Shown: positions 16,885 through 25,621 of the stretch, piece after piece
Layout: the number at the start of each line of letters is the position of its first letter
How positions within the stretch are numbered: the stretch's first letter is position 1
Assembly: GCF_003399625.1 (NCBI RefSeq)
Contig: NZ_NBXA01000020.1
Coordinates: 62,001-126,000 of the forward strand
Length of the DNA: 64,000 nucleotides
Direction: 5' to 3'
From: Subtercola boreus
GTDB taxonomy: Bacteria > Actinomycetota > Actinomycetes > Actinomycetales > Microbacteriaceae
The notes under the pieces: generated by a model
What the model saw: the letters and a program-made list of their open reading frames with translations, nothing else
Told to the model about the DNA's origin: nothing
The model's database searches: none
Made by a program: the position numbers and the translations under genes

Positions 16885-17756
16885 TCAGGGTATGAGCGAG
16901 AGGCGCCGCGCCGCGATCACGGCCTCGTACCGGCTGGCCGCGCCGAGCTTGCGCATGGCCGACGCGAGGTAGCTCTTCACCGTGCTCTCCCGCAGCCCGA
17001 GCTGGCCCGCGATGAGACCGTTCCGCTTTCCGAGGGCGACACCCGCCAGCACGTCGAGTTCGCGCGGGGAGAGTTCCGGACGGGTTCCGGATGCATCGCT
17101 CCCCACGACCGGCTCCGACCGCGTTCGCGCGCCGAGGTTCTGCCCGAGCGCATCGAGGCGGGTGGAGAGGGCACGGTCGTCCACGGTTCTGGAGAGGGAA
17201 CGGAGTTCGGCGTAGAGTTCCCGCAGCTCGTCGCGCTCCTGCTGGCCAGGCGGGTCTGCAGCACGAGGCCACCCTCGGTCTCGAGAACGGCGAGGCGCCG
17301 TTCGACCTCGTCGTGCACGGAGTACTCGAATCCGAGCGCTGTCGCCAGGGCCAGCGAGGTGCGGATGACGGGGTCGCCGAGCTGCGTCGCGGTGCGGTGT
17401 GCGCCGTAGACGACGGCCCGGACCGACCCGTTCACCACCACGGGAACGGCGAGCAGGCAGACGATCTGCTCGGCGAGCACTTCGCGGTCGTAACGGTGCG
17501 TGATCGCCGGCGAACCCCGGTACTGGGTCGCCGTCACGGGGCGCCGCTCCGCGATGGCGCGGCCGCCGAGGCCCTCTGTGGGCTCGATGATCAGGCCGTT
17601 CAACGTGCTGCCGCGCGTGCCGACGAAGGCCGTCAGGGGCGCGCCGTCCTTCGTGACGAGGCCGCCGAAGGCGAGGGGGAACTCCGCCCGCAGCGTCAGC
17701 GACTTCAGCGTCTTCTGCAGGAGTTCGAGGTCGTGAGCGGCCGTGCCGATACTCAT
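16885..17756 (-). pseudogene. GAF-LuxR transcriptional regulator, frameshifted
   Basis: The gene starts at 17756 behind a strong AAAGGAGG site. The first frame encodes a GAF-type sensor domain (residues 1-165, with IIEPTEGLGGRAIAERRPVT and LLAVPVVVNGSVRAVVYGAH). Near 17235-17255, just after VLQTRLA, the protein-like sequence jumps frame and continues as GQQERDELRELYAELRSLSR, then the LuxR helix-turn-helix LSPRELDVLAGVALGKRNG and RESTVKSYLASAMRKLGA, ending at 16885. A single-base change would restore one protein of about 290 residues. It could be a true mutation, a sequencing error or, less likely, programmed. It lies between the ABC exporter and the acid-activation operon and may have regulated either. 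Confidence 0.75.
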
Positions 17757-17885
17757 GCTGCTACCTCCTTTGGGCGGTAGTGGAGCACAGCGACGTGCTC
17801 GTAGCCTGCATCGTAGCAGCCGACACGTCGGTCTGCGGGCCCGGCGATCACCGAGATCAGCTGGTCATTTCAAGGGAGAGATGTC

Positions 17886-19910
17886 ATGACGGTCGTCGAC
17901 CAGTACGGGATGGATGTCACGGGCTCACCATTGGATCCGCCTGCGGCGGAGACTTTCGAGGCGGTCTCGGCGCGGGCAGCGGACGACCCCGAGGGGTTCT
18001 GGCTCGACGCCGCACAGGCCGTCGACTGGGACGTCTACCCCACCCGGGCACTCGACAGCTCCGGCGCGCCGCTGTACCGCTGGTTCCCGGATGCCCGCCT
18101 GAACACCTCGTACAACGCCCTCGATCGCCATGTGCTCGCCGGCCGCGGCGACACCACCGCCCTCATCTACGATTCGCCGGTCGTGGCGAAGTCGAAACGC
18201 TACTCGTACAGCGAGTTGCTCGACAAGGTCGCGCGCTGCGCGGGGATGCTCGCCGACGCGGGCGTCGTGGCCGGCGACCGGGTCGTCATCTACCTGCCGA
18301 TGATCCCGCAGGCCGTCGTGGCCATGCTGGCATGTGCGCGGCTGGGGGCGGTGCACTCCGTCGTCTTCGGTGGGTTCGCGGCGAAGGAACTCGCCGCCCG
18401 TCTCGACGACGCCGGAGCGAAGGTCATCATCACGGCCTCGGGCGGAATCGAGCCGAGCCGGGTGGTCGAGTACCTGCCCACCATCGTCGAGGCCCTCGCG
18501 CTGAGCGCACACACCGTGCAGACCGTGATCGTCAAGGATCGACCCGAGGTGCCCGGCGCCGCCCGAGACTACTCCACACCCGGAGCCGTCTGGATCGACT
18601 GGCACGAGCGGATGCTCGGGGCAGAGCCCCACGCGCCGGTCTCCGTCGCCGCCACAGACCCGCTCTACATCCTCTACACGTCGGGGACCACGGGTTCGCC
18701 GAAGGGCGTCGTGCGGGACAACGGCGGCCACGCCGTCGCGATGACCTGGTCGATGAAGAACGTCTACGACGTGCATCCGGGTGAGGTGATGTGGACGGCC
18801 AGCGATGTCGGCTGGGTGGTCGGTCATTCCTACATCGTCTACGGCCCCCTGCTGGCCGGTGCCACAACGGTGCTCTACGAGGGCAAGCCGGTGGGAACCC
18901 CGGATGCTGGCGCGTTCTGGCGCGTGGTCTCCGACTACGGCGTCAAGACGCTGTTCACCTCGCCGACCGCACTCCGCGCCATCCGCAAGGCCGACCCGCA
19001 CGCCCAGCTGGCGAAGGACTACGACCTGACGTGCCTGGATGCACTCTTCCTCGCCGGGGAGCGGCTCGACCCCGACACCTGGACCTGGGCGACCGCGCTG
19101 CTGTCCAAACCGGTCATCGACCACTGGTGGCAGACCGAGACCGGCTGGGCGATCTGCGCGAGCCCGCACGGCATCGAGCGACTCCCCCTGCGTGCCGGTT
19201 CGCCGTCGTTCCCCCTCCCCGGGTACAGCGTCGAGATCGTGGATGATGCCGGCGTCGAAGTCGGGATGCTGAAGGAGGGTCACATCGTGATCCGGCTGCC
19301 GCTGCCGCCCGGCACCCTCACCACGCTCTGGCAGGGCGACCAGCGCTACATCGACGGCTACCTCAGCACGTTCCCAGGCCACTACCTCACCGGCGATTCC
19401 GGCTACGTCGACCGTGAGGGCTACCTCTACGTGATGGGCCGGACCGACGACATCATCAACGTCGCGGGGCACCGCCTCTCGACGGGGTCGATGGAGCAGG
19501 TGCTGGCCGAGCATCCGGCGGTCGCGGAATGCGCCGTGATCGGTGTGCACGATCCCATCAAGGGGCAGAAACCGGCGGGCTTCGTCGTGCTGAAGAGCGG
19601 CTTCTCCATCGACGACGCCGTTCTCGCCATGGAGCTCGTCGCGATGGTGCGCGGCCAGATCGGAGCCGTCGCCGCGTTCAAAGACGTGACCGTCGTCACC
19701 GCCCTGCCCAAGACGCGCTCGGGCAAGATCCTCCGGAAGACCATGCGTCAGATCGTCAACGGCGAGACGTACGTGGTGCCGCCGACCATCGAGAACACCG
19801 AAGCCATCGCCATCATCGTCGATTCGATCCAGCAGAACCCAGCACAGCAGAACCCAGCACAGCAGAACCCAGCACAGCAGAACCCAACACGAAGGAGTGT
19901 CACATCATGA
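17886..19910 (+). CDS. acyl-CoA synthetase, propionyl-CoA synthetase-like (PrpE type)
   Basis: The protein has 674 residues after AAGGGAGAG. The adenylation motif YTSGTTGSPKGVVRDNGGH has the VVRDNGGH continuation typical of PrpE rather than Acs. WWQTETGWAI, GRTDDIINVAGHRLSTG and the acetylatable-lysine motif PKTRSGKILRK (near 610) follow. The tail ends in four QQNPA repeats, absent from typical family members. It activates propionate or a related short acid to the CoA thioester, releasing AMP and pyrophosphate. It overlaps the transporter gene by four bases and heads the prpE-satP-acs-adk operon. Confidence 0.88.
   Translation: MTVVDQYGMDVTGSPLDPPAAETFEAVSARAADDPEGFWLDAAQAVDWDVYPTRALDSSGAPLYRWFPDARLNTSYNALDRHVLAGRGDTTALIYDSPVVAKSKRYSYSELLDKVARCAGMLADAGVVAGDRVVIYLPMIPQAVVAMLACARLGAVHSVVFGGFAAKELAARLDDAGAKVIITASGGIEPSRVVEYLPTIVEALALSAHTVQTVIVKDRPEVPGAARDYSTPGAVWIDWHERMLGAEPHAPVSVAATDPLYILYTSGTTGSPKGVVRDNGGHAVAMTWSMKNVYDVHPGEVMWTASDVGWVVGHSYIVYGPLLAGATTVLYEGKPVGTPDAGAFWRVVSDYGVKTLFTSPTALRAIRKADPHAQLAKDYDLTCLDALFLAGERLDPDTWTWATALLSKPVIDHWWQTETGWAICASPHGIERLPLRAGSPSFPLPGYSVEIVDDAGVEVGMLKEGHIVIRLPLPPGTLTTLWQGDQRYIDGYLSTFPGHYLTGDSGYVDREGYLYVMGRTDDIINVAGHRLSTGSMEQVLAEHPAVAECAVIGVHDPIKGQKPAGFVVLKSGFSIDDAVLAMELVAMVRGQIGAVAAFKDVTVVTALPKTRSGKILRKTMRQIVNGETYVVPPTIENTEAIAIIVDSIQQNPAQQNPAQQNPAQQNPTRRSVTS
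19830..19889 (+). repeat. four tandem 15-bp repeats in the 3' end of the acyl-CoA synthetase gene
   Basis: The unit CAGCAGAACCCAGCA occurs three times exactly and a fourth time with one or two changes. It stays in frame and encodes QQNPA. This looks like a recent slippage expansion that varies the C-terminal tail length just before the coupled transporter start. Confidence 0.95.
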
Positions 19911-20536
19911 CCATCACCGCTGAGAAACCTGTCCTCTCCCCCACCCCCCTGCCCGCCCTGCAGCCGGCTCCAGCCGGCCGCCCGGCGATCGCCGACCCGG
20001 CGGCGCTCGGCCTCGGCGCCTTCGCCCTCACCACCTTCCTGCTGAGTCTCGCCAACTCCGGACTGATGCCCGCCGCCGGTGCAGCGGTTCTCGGCATCGC
20101 CCTCTTCTATGGCGGTATCGCTCAGGTCGCGGCCGGGGTCTGGGAGTTCGCCAAGGGGAACACCTTCGGCGCCACCGCCTTCGTCTCGTACGGCGCGTTC
20201 TGGCTGGCCTTCTGGTGGCTCGAGACGAACCCCGACGTCGCGAAGGCATCGGGCGCTGTCGGTGTCGGCGCCTTCCTGCTGGCCTGGACGATCTTCAGCG
20301 CCTTCATGACGGTGGCCGCCGTCAAGACGAACGGTGTGCTCCTGGCCGTGTTCGTGGTTCTGACGCTGACCTTCGCCGCGCTCACCGTCGGGGAGTTCAG
20401 CGGGCAGACGGTCTTCACCCACCTCGGGGGCTGGCTCGGCCTGGTCACCGCCGCGCTCGCCTGGTACGGCGCGTTCTCGGTCGTCATCAACGCCACCTGG
20501 AAGCGCACTGTGCTCCCCGTGTGGCCGAGCAAGTAG
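19907..20536 (+). CDS. acetate uptake transporter, GPR1/FUN34/SatP (YaaH) family
   Basis: The ATG at 19907 overlaps the preceding stop (ATGA) and gives 209 residues. After a Pro-rich cytoplasmic leader come ADPAALGLGAFALTTFLLSL, close to the NPAPLGL signature of the family, and six hydrophobic spans. Other marks are FYGGIAQVAAGVWEFAKGNT and FVSYGAFWLAFWW. Family members are proton-coupled acetate/succinate channels. Position between two acyl-CoA synthetase genes fits uptake of acetate or propionate for immediate activation. Confidence 0.92.
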   Translation: MTITAEKPVLSPTPLPALQPAPAGRPAIADPAALGLGAFALTTFLLSLANSGLMPAAGAAVLGIALFYGGIAQVAAGVWEFAKGNTFGATAFVSYGAFWLAFWWLETNPDVAKASGAVGVGAFLLAWTIFSAFMTVAAVKTNGVLLAVFVVLTLTFAALTVGEFSGQTVFTHLGGWLGLVTAALAWYGAFSVVINATWKRTVLPVWPSK

Positions 20537-20548
20537 GGCGGCGACACG

Positions 20549-22531
20549 GTGTCGACCATCGTCACTCCAGTGCAGCATCCGGCAGCATTCGAGAACCTCT
20601 CCCGGGAGGATCGCCGGTTCGCGCCCTCTGAGGCGTTCGCCCGCGCGGCCAACGTCGGTGAGGGGGTCTATGCAGAAGCCTCCGCTGACACGGTCGCGTT
20701 CTGGGCTACGCAGGCCGAACGCCTGACCTGGGCGGAGCCGTTCACCGAGGCCCTGGACTGGACGGGCGCACCGTTCGCGAAGTGGTTCGTCGGCGGGAAG
20801 CTCAACGTCGCCGTGAACTGCCTCGACCGGCACGTCGCCGCCGGGCTCGGGGAGCGGGTCGCCTACTACTTCGAGGGCGAACCGGGCGACAGCCGCAGCA
20901 TCACCTACCGCCAGCTCACCTCCGCGGTCTGCCAGGCCGCGAACGTGCTGACGGGGCTCGGCGTGAGACCCGGCGACAGGGTGGCGATCTACATGCCGAT
21001 GATTCCGGAGACGGTCATCGCCATGCTCGCCTGCGCTCGCATCGGTGCCGTGCACACGGTGGTGTTCGGCGGATTCAGCGCGGATGCCCTCAAGACCCGC
21101 ATCCTCGACTGCGACGCCACCGTGGTGATCACGGCCGACGGCGGCTACCGCAAGGGGTCGGTGTCGCCGATGAAGCCGACCGTCGACGCGGCGCTCGAGA
21201 GCTGCCCCGACGTGCGGGCGGTGCTGGTCGTCAACCGGGCGGGGAACGCGGTCGGCTGGTCGCCCGGCCGGGACGTCTGGTGGCACGAGAGTGTCGACGT
21301 GGCGAGCCCCGAGCACGTCGCCCAGGCGTTCGACTCCGAGCATCCGCTCTACGTCATGTACACCTCGGGCACGACCGGCAACCCGAAGGGGATCCTGCAC
21401 ACCTCGGGCGGCTACCTCACCGGGTGCTCGTACACCCAGTGGGAGGTCTTCGACCTGAAGCCCGAGACGGATGTCTCCTGGACCGCCGCGGACATCGGCT
21501 GGGTGACCGGCCACAGCTACATCGTCTACGGGCCGCTCTCGAACGCCACCACGTCGGTGCTCTACGAAGGCACACCCGACTCCCCGCACCAGGGCCGCTG
21601 GTGGGAGATCGTCGACAAGTACCGCGTGACGACGCTGTACTGCGCCCCGACCGCGATCCGCACCTTCATGAAGTGGGGGCACGAGACGCTCGAGGGCTAC
21701 TCGCTCGAGAGTCTCCGCCTGATCGGATCGGTCGGCGAACCCATCAACCCCGAGGCGTACATGTGGTACCGCGAACATGTCGGCCACAACAGGGTGCCGG
21801 TCGTCGACACGTGGTGGCAGACCGAGACAGGCTCGATCATGATCAGCCCGCTGCCGGGCGTCACCCACGGCAAACCGGGTGCGGCGATGAGGGCTCTGCC
21901 CGGGATCGTGGCGGATGTCGTCGACGACGACGGTGCCTCGGTGCCGAACGGAACGGGCGGCTACCTGGTGATCACCGAGCCCTGGCCCTCGATGCTCCGA
22001 ACGATCTGGGGCGACGACGAACGCTACGTCGACACCTACTGGTCGCAGTTCCCCGGGAAGTACTTCGCTGGCGACGGCGCAAAACGCGACGACGATGGGG
22101 ACATCTGGCTGCTCGGCCGGGTCGACGACGTGATGAACGTCTCCGGTCACCGCCTGTCGACCACCGAGATCGAATCGGCGCTCGTGTCAAACCCGAAAGT
22201 GGCTGAGGCGGCCGTCGTCGGGGCCTCGGATGCCATGACCGGCCAGGCCGTCGTGGCCTTCGTGATCCTGCGGAGCGAAGCCGGTGACGGCGGACCCCAC
22301 GTCGTGCACGAGCTGCGGATGCACGTGGCCGACCAGATCGGCAAAATCGCCCAGCCGCGCCAGATCATGATCGTGGCCGAACTGCCCAAGACCCGCTCGG
22401 GAAAGATCATGCGCCGCCTGCTCAGGGACGTCGCAGAGAACCGGCCGGTCGGTGACGTCACCACCCTTGCGGACACCTCCGTGATGACGACGATCGCCGC
22501 CGGGATACCGACAGGAATGCACGATGACTGA
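20549..22531 (+). CDS. acs: acetyl-CoA synthetase
   Basis: The gene starts with GTG at 20549 (AGGGCGG upstream) and encodes 660 residues, normal for Acs. Motifs are YTSGTTGNPKGILHTSGGYL near 270, WWQTETGSIMISPLPG, GRVDDVMNVSGHRLST and the PKTRSGKIMRR lysine site near 615 that is regulated by acetylation in many bacteria. It makes acetyl-CoA from acetate, ATP and CoA, releasing AMP. Its end overlaps adk by eight bases, giving tight coupling to an AMP-consuming enzyme. Confidence 0.95.
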   Translation: MSTIVTPVQHPAAFENLSREDRRFAPSEAFARAANVGEGVYAEASADTVAFWATQAERLTWAEPFTEALDWTGAPFAKWFVGGKLNVAVNCLDRHVAAGLGERVAYYFEGEPGDSRSITYRQLTSAVCQAANVLTGLGVRPGDRVAIYMPMIPETVIAMLACARIGAVHTVVFGGFSADALKTRILDCDATVVITADGGYRKGSVSPMKPTVDAALESCPDVRAVLVVNRAGNAVGWSPGRDVWWHESVDVASPEHVAQAFDSEHPLYVMYTSGTTGNPKGILHTSGGYLTGCSYTQWEVFDLKPETDVSWTAADIGWVTGHSYIVYGPLSNATTSVLYEGTPDSPHQGRWWEIVDKYRVTTLYCAPTAIRTFMKWGHETLEGYSLESLRLIGSVGEPINPEAYMWYREHVGHNRVPVVDTWWQTETGSIMISPLPGVTHGKPGAAMRALPGIVADVVDDDGASVPNGTGGYLVITEPWPSMLRTIWGDDERYVDTYWSQFPGKYFAGDGAKRDDDGDIWLLGRVDDVMNVSGHRLSTTEIESALVSNPKVAEAAVVGASDAMTGQAVVAFVILRSEAGDGGPHVVHELRMHVADQIGKIAQPRQIMIVAELPKTRSGKIMRRLLRDVAENRPVGDVTTLADTSVMTTIAAGIPTGMHDD

Positions 22532-23174
22532 CAACACCGTTGCGCCGCGGCCGGCAGAGGCCCTGGCGTTCCCCGGCACGCCCCGGCGCATCCTCCTGAT
22601 GGGGCCGCCGGGCGTCGGCAAGGGCACGCAGGCGCGCCTCCTCGCCGCACGACTGGGGGTGCCGGCCATCTCCACCGGGGACGTCCTCCGCCGGAACGTC
22701 GAAGAACAGACGCCGCTCGGGCTCCAGGTGGCGGCACTGATCGAGTCGGGCACATACGTGCCCGACGAGACGGTCGACAGGGTGGTCGCCGACCGCCTCG
22801 CAGAACCCGACGCCCGTGACGGCTTCATTCTCGACGGCTATCCGCGCACCGTGGCCCAGGCGCATGCGCTAGACGCCTCGCTGGCGGTGCGCGGCCTGGT
22901 CGTGGAGGCCGTGCTGCTGCTGAGCGTCGGCGAATCCCAGATCAGGGAGAGGCTCGGCGCGCGTGCGGTGATCGAGGGCCGCCCGGACGACACGCCGGAG
23001 GTGATCGCCACCCGGTTGGCCCACTACGCGCGCCAGACGGCGCCGCTCGCGGCCGTCTACGACCGGCAGGGGCTCCTCCGGCGCATCTTCGGCGAAGGCA
23101 CGACGGCAGAGGTCTGCGGTCGCATCAGCCGGAACCTTGGCCACACTCCGCACGACGACTGGTCTGGCGTCTAG
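22524..23174 (+). CDS. adk: adenylate kinase, operon-linked
   Basis: The protein has 216 residues. P-loop GPPGVGKGTQ (about 27-36), AMP-binding ISTGDVLRRNV, DGYPRTVAQA and the arginine segment RPDDTPEVIATRL are present. There are no zinc-ligand cysteines and the LID is short, as in other actinobacterial enzymes. The housekeeping adk usually sits in the ribosomal secY-map region, so this is likely a second, dedicated copy. It overlaps acs and would convert the AMP released by the two acyl-CoA synthetases to ADP. Read-through ends at palindromic repeats at 23218. Confidence 0.9.
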   Translation: MTDNTVAPRPAEALAFPGTPRRILLMGPPGVGKGTQARLLAARLGVPAISTGDVLRRNVEEQTPLGLQVAALIESGTYVPDETVDRVVADRLAEPDARDGFILDGYPRTVAQAHALDASLAVRGLVVEAVLLLSVGESQIRERLGARAVIEGRPDDTPEVIATRLAHYARQTAPLAAVYDRQGLLRRIFGEGTTAEVCGRISRNLGHTPHDDWSGV

Positions 23175-23217
23175 CCGGCGTTGCCCGTCAGGGTGTGTTC
23201 CCGATCACTGTGTGTTC

Positions 23218-23276
23218 CCGGTCACGGCGTGCACACCGTGACAGTGTGCATCCGGTCACGGCGTGCACACCGTGAC
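23218..23276. repeat. two copies of a 25-bp palindromic repeat between convergent genes
   Basis: The 25-base sequence occurs at 23218-23242 and 23252-23276. Each holds a near-perfect palindrome, GTCACGG then YGTGCACR then CCGTGAC. The second copy forms the last codons and stop of the minus-strand gene. Related partial copies (GTGTTCCCG-type) precede them at 23195-23217. Possible roles are a bidirectional terminator or a protein-binding site. Confidence 0.75.
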
Positions 23277-24221
23277 GAGGGCGCGTGCGCTCTGCTCCGC
23301 GCTCCGGGCGGCGTCGACGACGACCTGGTTGCCGGCGCTCGGGTCGCTCGTGTAGGCCTTCAGTTTCGTCACCGCGTCCCGGAGGTCGGCGTCAGCGGCT
23401 TTCGCCGCGGCGACGACAGTCGGGTTCGTCGCCTGGTTCAGACCCTGCTCGAGATCGGTCGCATACGTGTTGATGGCGCCGAGCGTCTTGGCGACGTTGC
23501 CGTCGGCCTGCCGCAGCTTGTTGAGGAGGTCGGCCCGGGCCGTGGCCTTGTCGAGGATCGCGCACGCCTGGGCGGTCGTCTGGGGTCCCGTGCTGCCGTC
23601 GTCGACGATGGTGGCGCAGGAATCCGCGAGTTCCACGAGAGCGAACTGGATCTGGTACTGGCCCTCGAAGATGTTGTCGGTGCCGATGCTCGGGTCGGCG
23701 GTGTAACGGTTCAGAGCGGTGGTCTCCGCATCCAGAGCCTCCATGATGCTCGAGACCTCCATGCTGATGCTTCCACTGGCCAAGGCGTCGAGGCTGGCGT
23801 TTAATGCAGACGACGCGTTCGACACCGTCTCCTTCGACTTCTGGATGTCGGTGGTCGGGTCGTTCAGCACCGTCTCGAATCCGCTCTGGTCGAGGCCCGA
23901 GATGACCGCGCCGACCGTGTTGCACGACGCGGTCGCGGCGAGCTGGTCGGGGGTGAGTGCGGCGGGCCCCGGCCCCGGATCTGCCGAAGGCGACCCGGAG
24001 GTGGGCAGTGCTGCCGGAGGAGTGGCGATCGGGGCGAACACTCCGTGGGCGGCCACGAGGGGAGCGATGACGCCGGCCGCCGAGATGGTGGCGACGACGG
24101 AGCCGACGATGACGACGGCCAGCGCAGCGATGAGCAGCACTCTCCACGGGCGTCGACTCCACAGGGGGCGACGCGCGCGCCCGTCGCGGTGCGGGTCCTC
24201 CTCCGGTGTGGACAGTGGCAT
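23256..24221 (-). CDS. membrane-anchored extracytoplasmic protein of unknown function
   Basis: The protein has 321 residues. A charged N-terminus (about 1-30) is followed by one membrane span, WRVLLIAALAVVIVGSVVAT (about 27-55), and a Pro-rich linker. The outer domain (about 85-321) is mostly helical and contains two Cys (SCNTVG and ADSCATIV) plus later Cys in AQACAIL and VTVCTP. The four cysteines could form two disulfides. Repeated Asp/Ala-rich helices suggest a helical bundle. No family was recognised. It is monocistronic, facing adk. Confidence 0.7.
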   Translation of the reverse strand: MPLSTPEEDPHRDGRARRPLWSRRPWRVLLIAALAVVIVGSVVATISAAGVIAPLVAAHGVFAPIATPPAALPTSGSPSADPGPGPAALTPDQLAATASCNTVGAVISGLDQSGFETVLNDPTTDIQKSKETVSNASSALNASLDALASGSISMEVSSIMEALDAETTALNRYTADPSIGTDNIFEGQYQIQFALVELADSCATIVDDGSTGPQTTAQACAILDKATARADLLNKLRQADGNVAKTLGAINTYATDLEQGLNQATNPTVVAAAKAADADLRDAVTKLKAYTSDPSAGNQVVVDAARSAEQSARALVTVCTP

Positions 24222-24296
24222 GTCTCCCCCATTTCCCGGTCGGAACGCTCTGCCGCCCCGACGCCTCCCCAGCCTACGGTCGCTCGGGGGCCGGAC

Positions 24297-25502
24297 TCAC
24301 CGCGCCGCTCTCCGTACCTCTGCCGGTTCCGCCGCATCGGCGGAGGAGGGCAGCCGGTACCAGCGAGTCAGTGGCAGCACGAAGACGGCGACGACGAGAA
24401 GGCCGAGCACGACCGTTCGGAGGATGCTCCGTTCCGTCGTGAGCCCCATCAGGGCGTACGACGGAAGGTAGACCAGCAGAACAGCGGCGATGCTCAGCCA
24501 GGGCACTACGGTGAGCGCCAGGGAGATGTCGAAGATCCCGGCGCCGATGACCAGTCCGACGTCGTAGTAGTTCTTCGTGGCCGGATCCAGCAGCATCCGA
24601 ACGGCGAACACGATCAAGAAGGCCCCGGCCCACCGCTTCTTCCAGACGGCGACCGCAGCCAGAGCGAACGCCCCGCCGAGCTGCACGTAACGATCCCAGC
24701 CCGGCGTACTGTCGCCCGGAGTGCCGAACAGGCGGAGGGTCGACGCGGGGTCGATGGGGATCGCGAAGCGGAGCGCCGTGAGGGTCTGCGGGTCGCCCAG
24801 GATGAACGGTGCCCAGGCCGCGGCGACGACGACGCCCCAGACCAGGGCGACGGGCAGCCACCGTCGGCGCGGAGCGAGCAGGAGGAGCGCAGCGAGGGGA
24901 ACGGCCCACGGCTTGCAATCCACGGCCAGGGCGAACAGCACGGCAGCCGCAATCGGGTGCCCGGTGCGCAGAAGGCGCAGTCCGATCAGTGCCGCCAACA
25001 GGGCCAGCGCATCGTCGAGATGGCCCCAGTGCACCGCCACCTCCGCCCACACCGGCAGGATCACCAGGCTCGCGAGGAACCACCGACGGTTGCGTTCCGG
25101 CGCATGCCTGCTGGCCCCGGTGAGCGTACGGATCTCCCGGAGGGCGAGCAGCCCGATGCCCGTCATCGCGATCAGGGCGAGGATCTCTCCCGGCTGCTCC
25201 GGGAGCAGCAGGCTGAACGGTGCCGCTGCGACGAAGGCGAGCGGCCCCATCTGCAACTCGGGATGGAGGGCGTAGAGGCTCAGCGGATGACCGCTGACGA
25301 GGGCGCGAGCGCCGGCGCGGAGGAAGTGCCACGACCAGCCGTGCTCGAGCACATGCGCACCCGCCCAGAGTGCCGCCCAGAGGATGAGCGCGGGCCAGGG
25401 CCGGCGGATCATCCGTTCGGCGAGCCCGGCGAGGGTGCGCCAGACAACGGAGCGCCCGGCACGACTCCGCGCAGATCCGGTACCTGCAACGGGTGGGTGC
25501 AT
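24297..25502 (-). CDS. polytopic membrane protein, GT87/DUF2029-like
   Basis: I start at the ATG at 25502 (MHPPVAGTGSARSRAG, 401 residues) because upstream frame content belongs to other genes. Around ten hydrophobic spans are visible. HWGHLDDALALLAALIGLRL followed by AVDCKPWAVPLAALLLL resembles the central region of GT87 (DUF2029) polyprenol-phosphate-mannose-dependent mannosyltransferases. The catalytic Asp expected in an early outer loop is not certain here (YALHPELQMGP occupies that area). It may modify cell-envelope glycans. Family assignment is moderate. Confidence 0.6.
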   Translation of the reverse strand: MHPPVAGTGSARSRAGRSVVWRTLAGLAERMIRRPWPALILWAALWAGAHVLEHGWSWHFLRAGARALVSGHPLSLYALHPELQMGPLAFVAAAPFSLLLPEQPGEILALIAMTGIGLLALREIRTLTGASRHAPERNRRWFLASLVILPVWAEVAVHWGHLDDALALLAALIGLRLLRTGHPIAAAVLFALAVDCKPWAVPLAALLLLAPRRRWLPVALVWGVVVAAAWAPFILGDPQTLTALRFAIPIDPASTLRLFGTPGDSTPGWDRYVQLGGAFALAAVAVWKKRWAGAFLIVFAVRMLLDPATKNYYDVGLVIGAGIFDISLALTVVPWLSIAAVLLVYLPSYALMGLTTERSILRTVVLGLLVVAVFVLPLTRWYRLPSSADAAEPAEVRRAAR

Positions 25503-25621
25503 CGCCTGCTCCTCGTCTGGCCGAACAGGGCCGAGGGCACAACTGTGTCCATGGGGCGATGAAAGGTGGTGCCCCCAATCTAGGAGCCCGGGTCGTTCGC
25601 GTATGCCCCCCGAACGGGCGG

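Noticed and set aside
17791-17830. CGACGTG...CACGTCG inverted repeat before the acyl-CoA synthetase gene
   Set aside because: Seven-base arms 26 bases apart are expected by chance in GC-rich DNA; kept only as a weak operator idea.
17925-19550. 541-codon open frame antisense to the acyl-CoA synthetase
   Set aside because: It mirrors the codon pattern of a well-conserved gene in GC-rich DNA; the translation is Arg/Gly/His-rich with no domain.
19748-22150. 800-codon open frame antisense to satP and acs
   Set aside because: Same reason: a shadow of clear genes on the other strand.
23181-23804. plus-strand frame downstream of adk
   Set aside because: It begins in the palindromic repeats and is antisense to the membrane-anchored protein gene; no domain or ribosome site.
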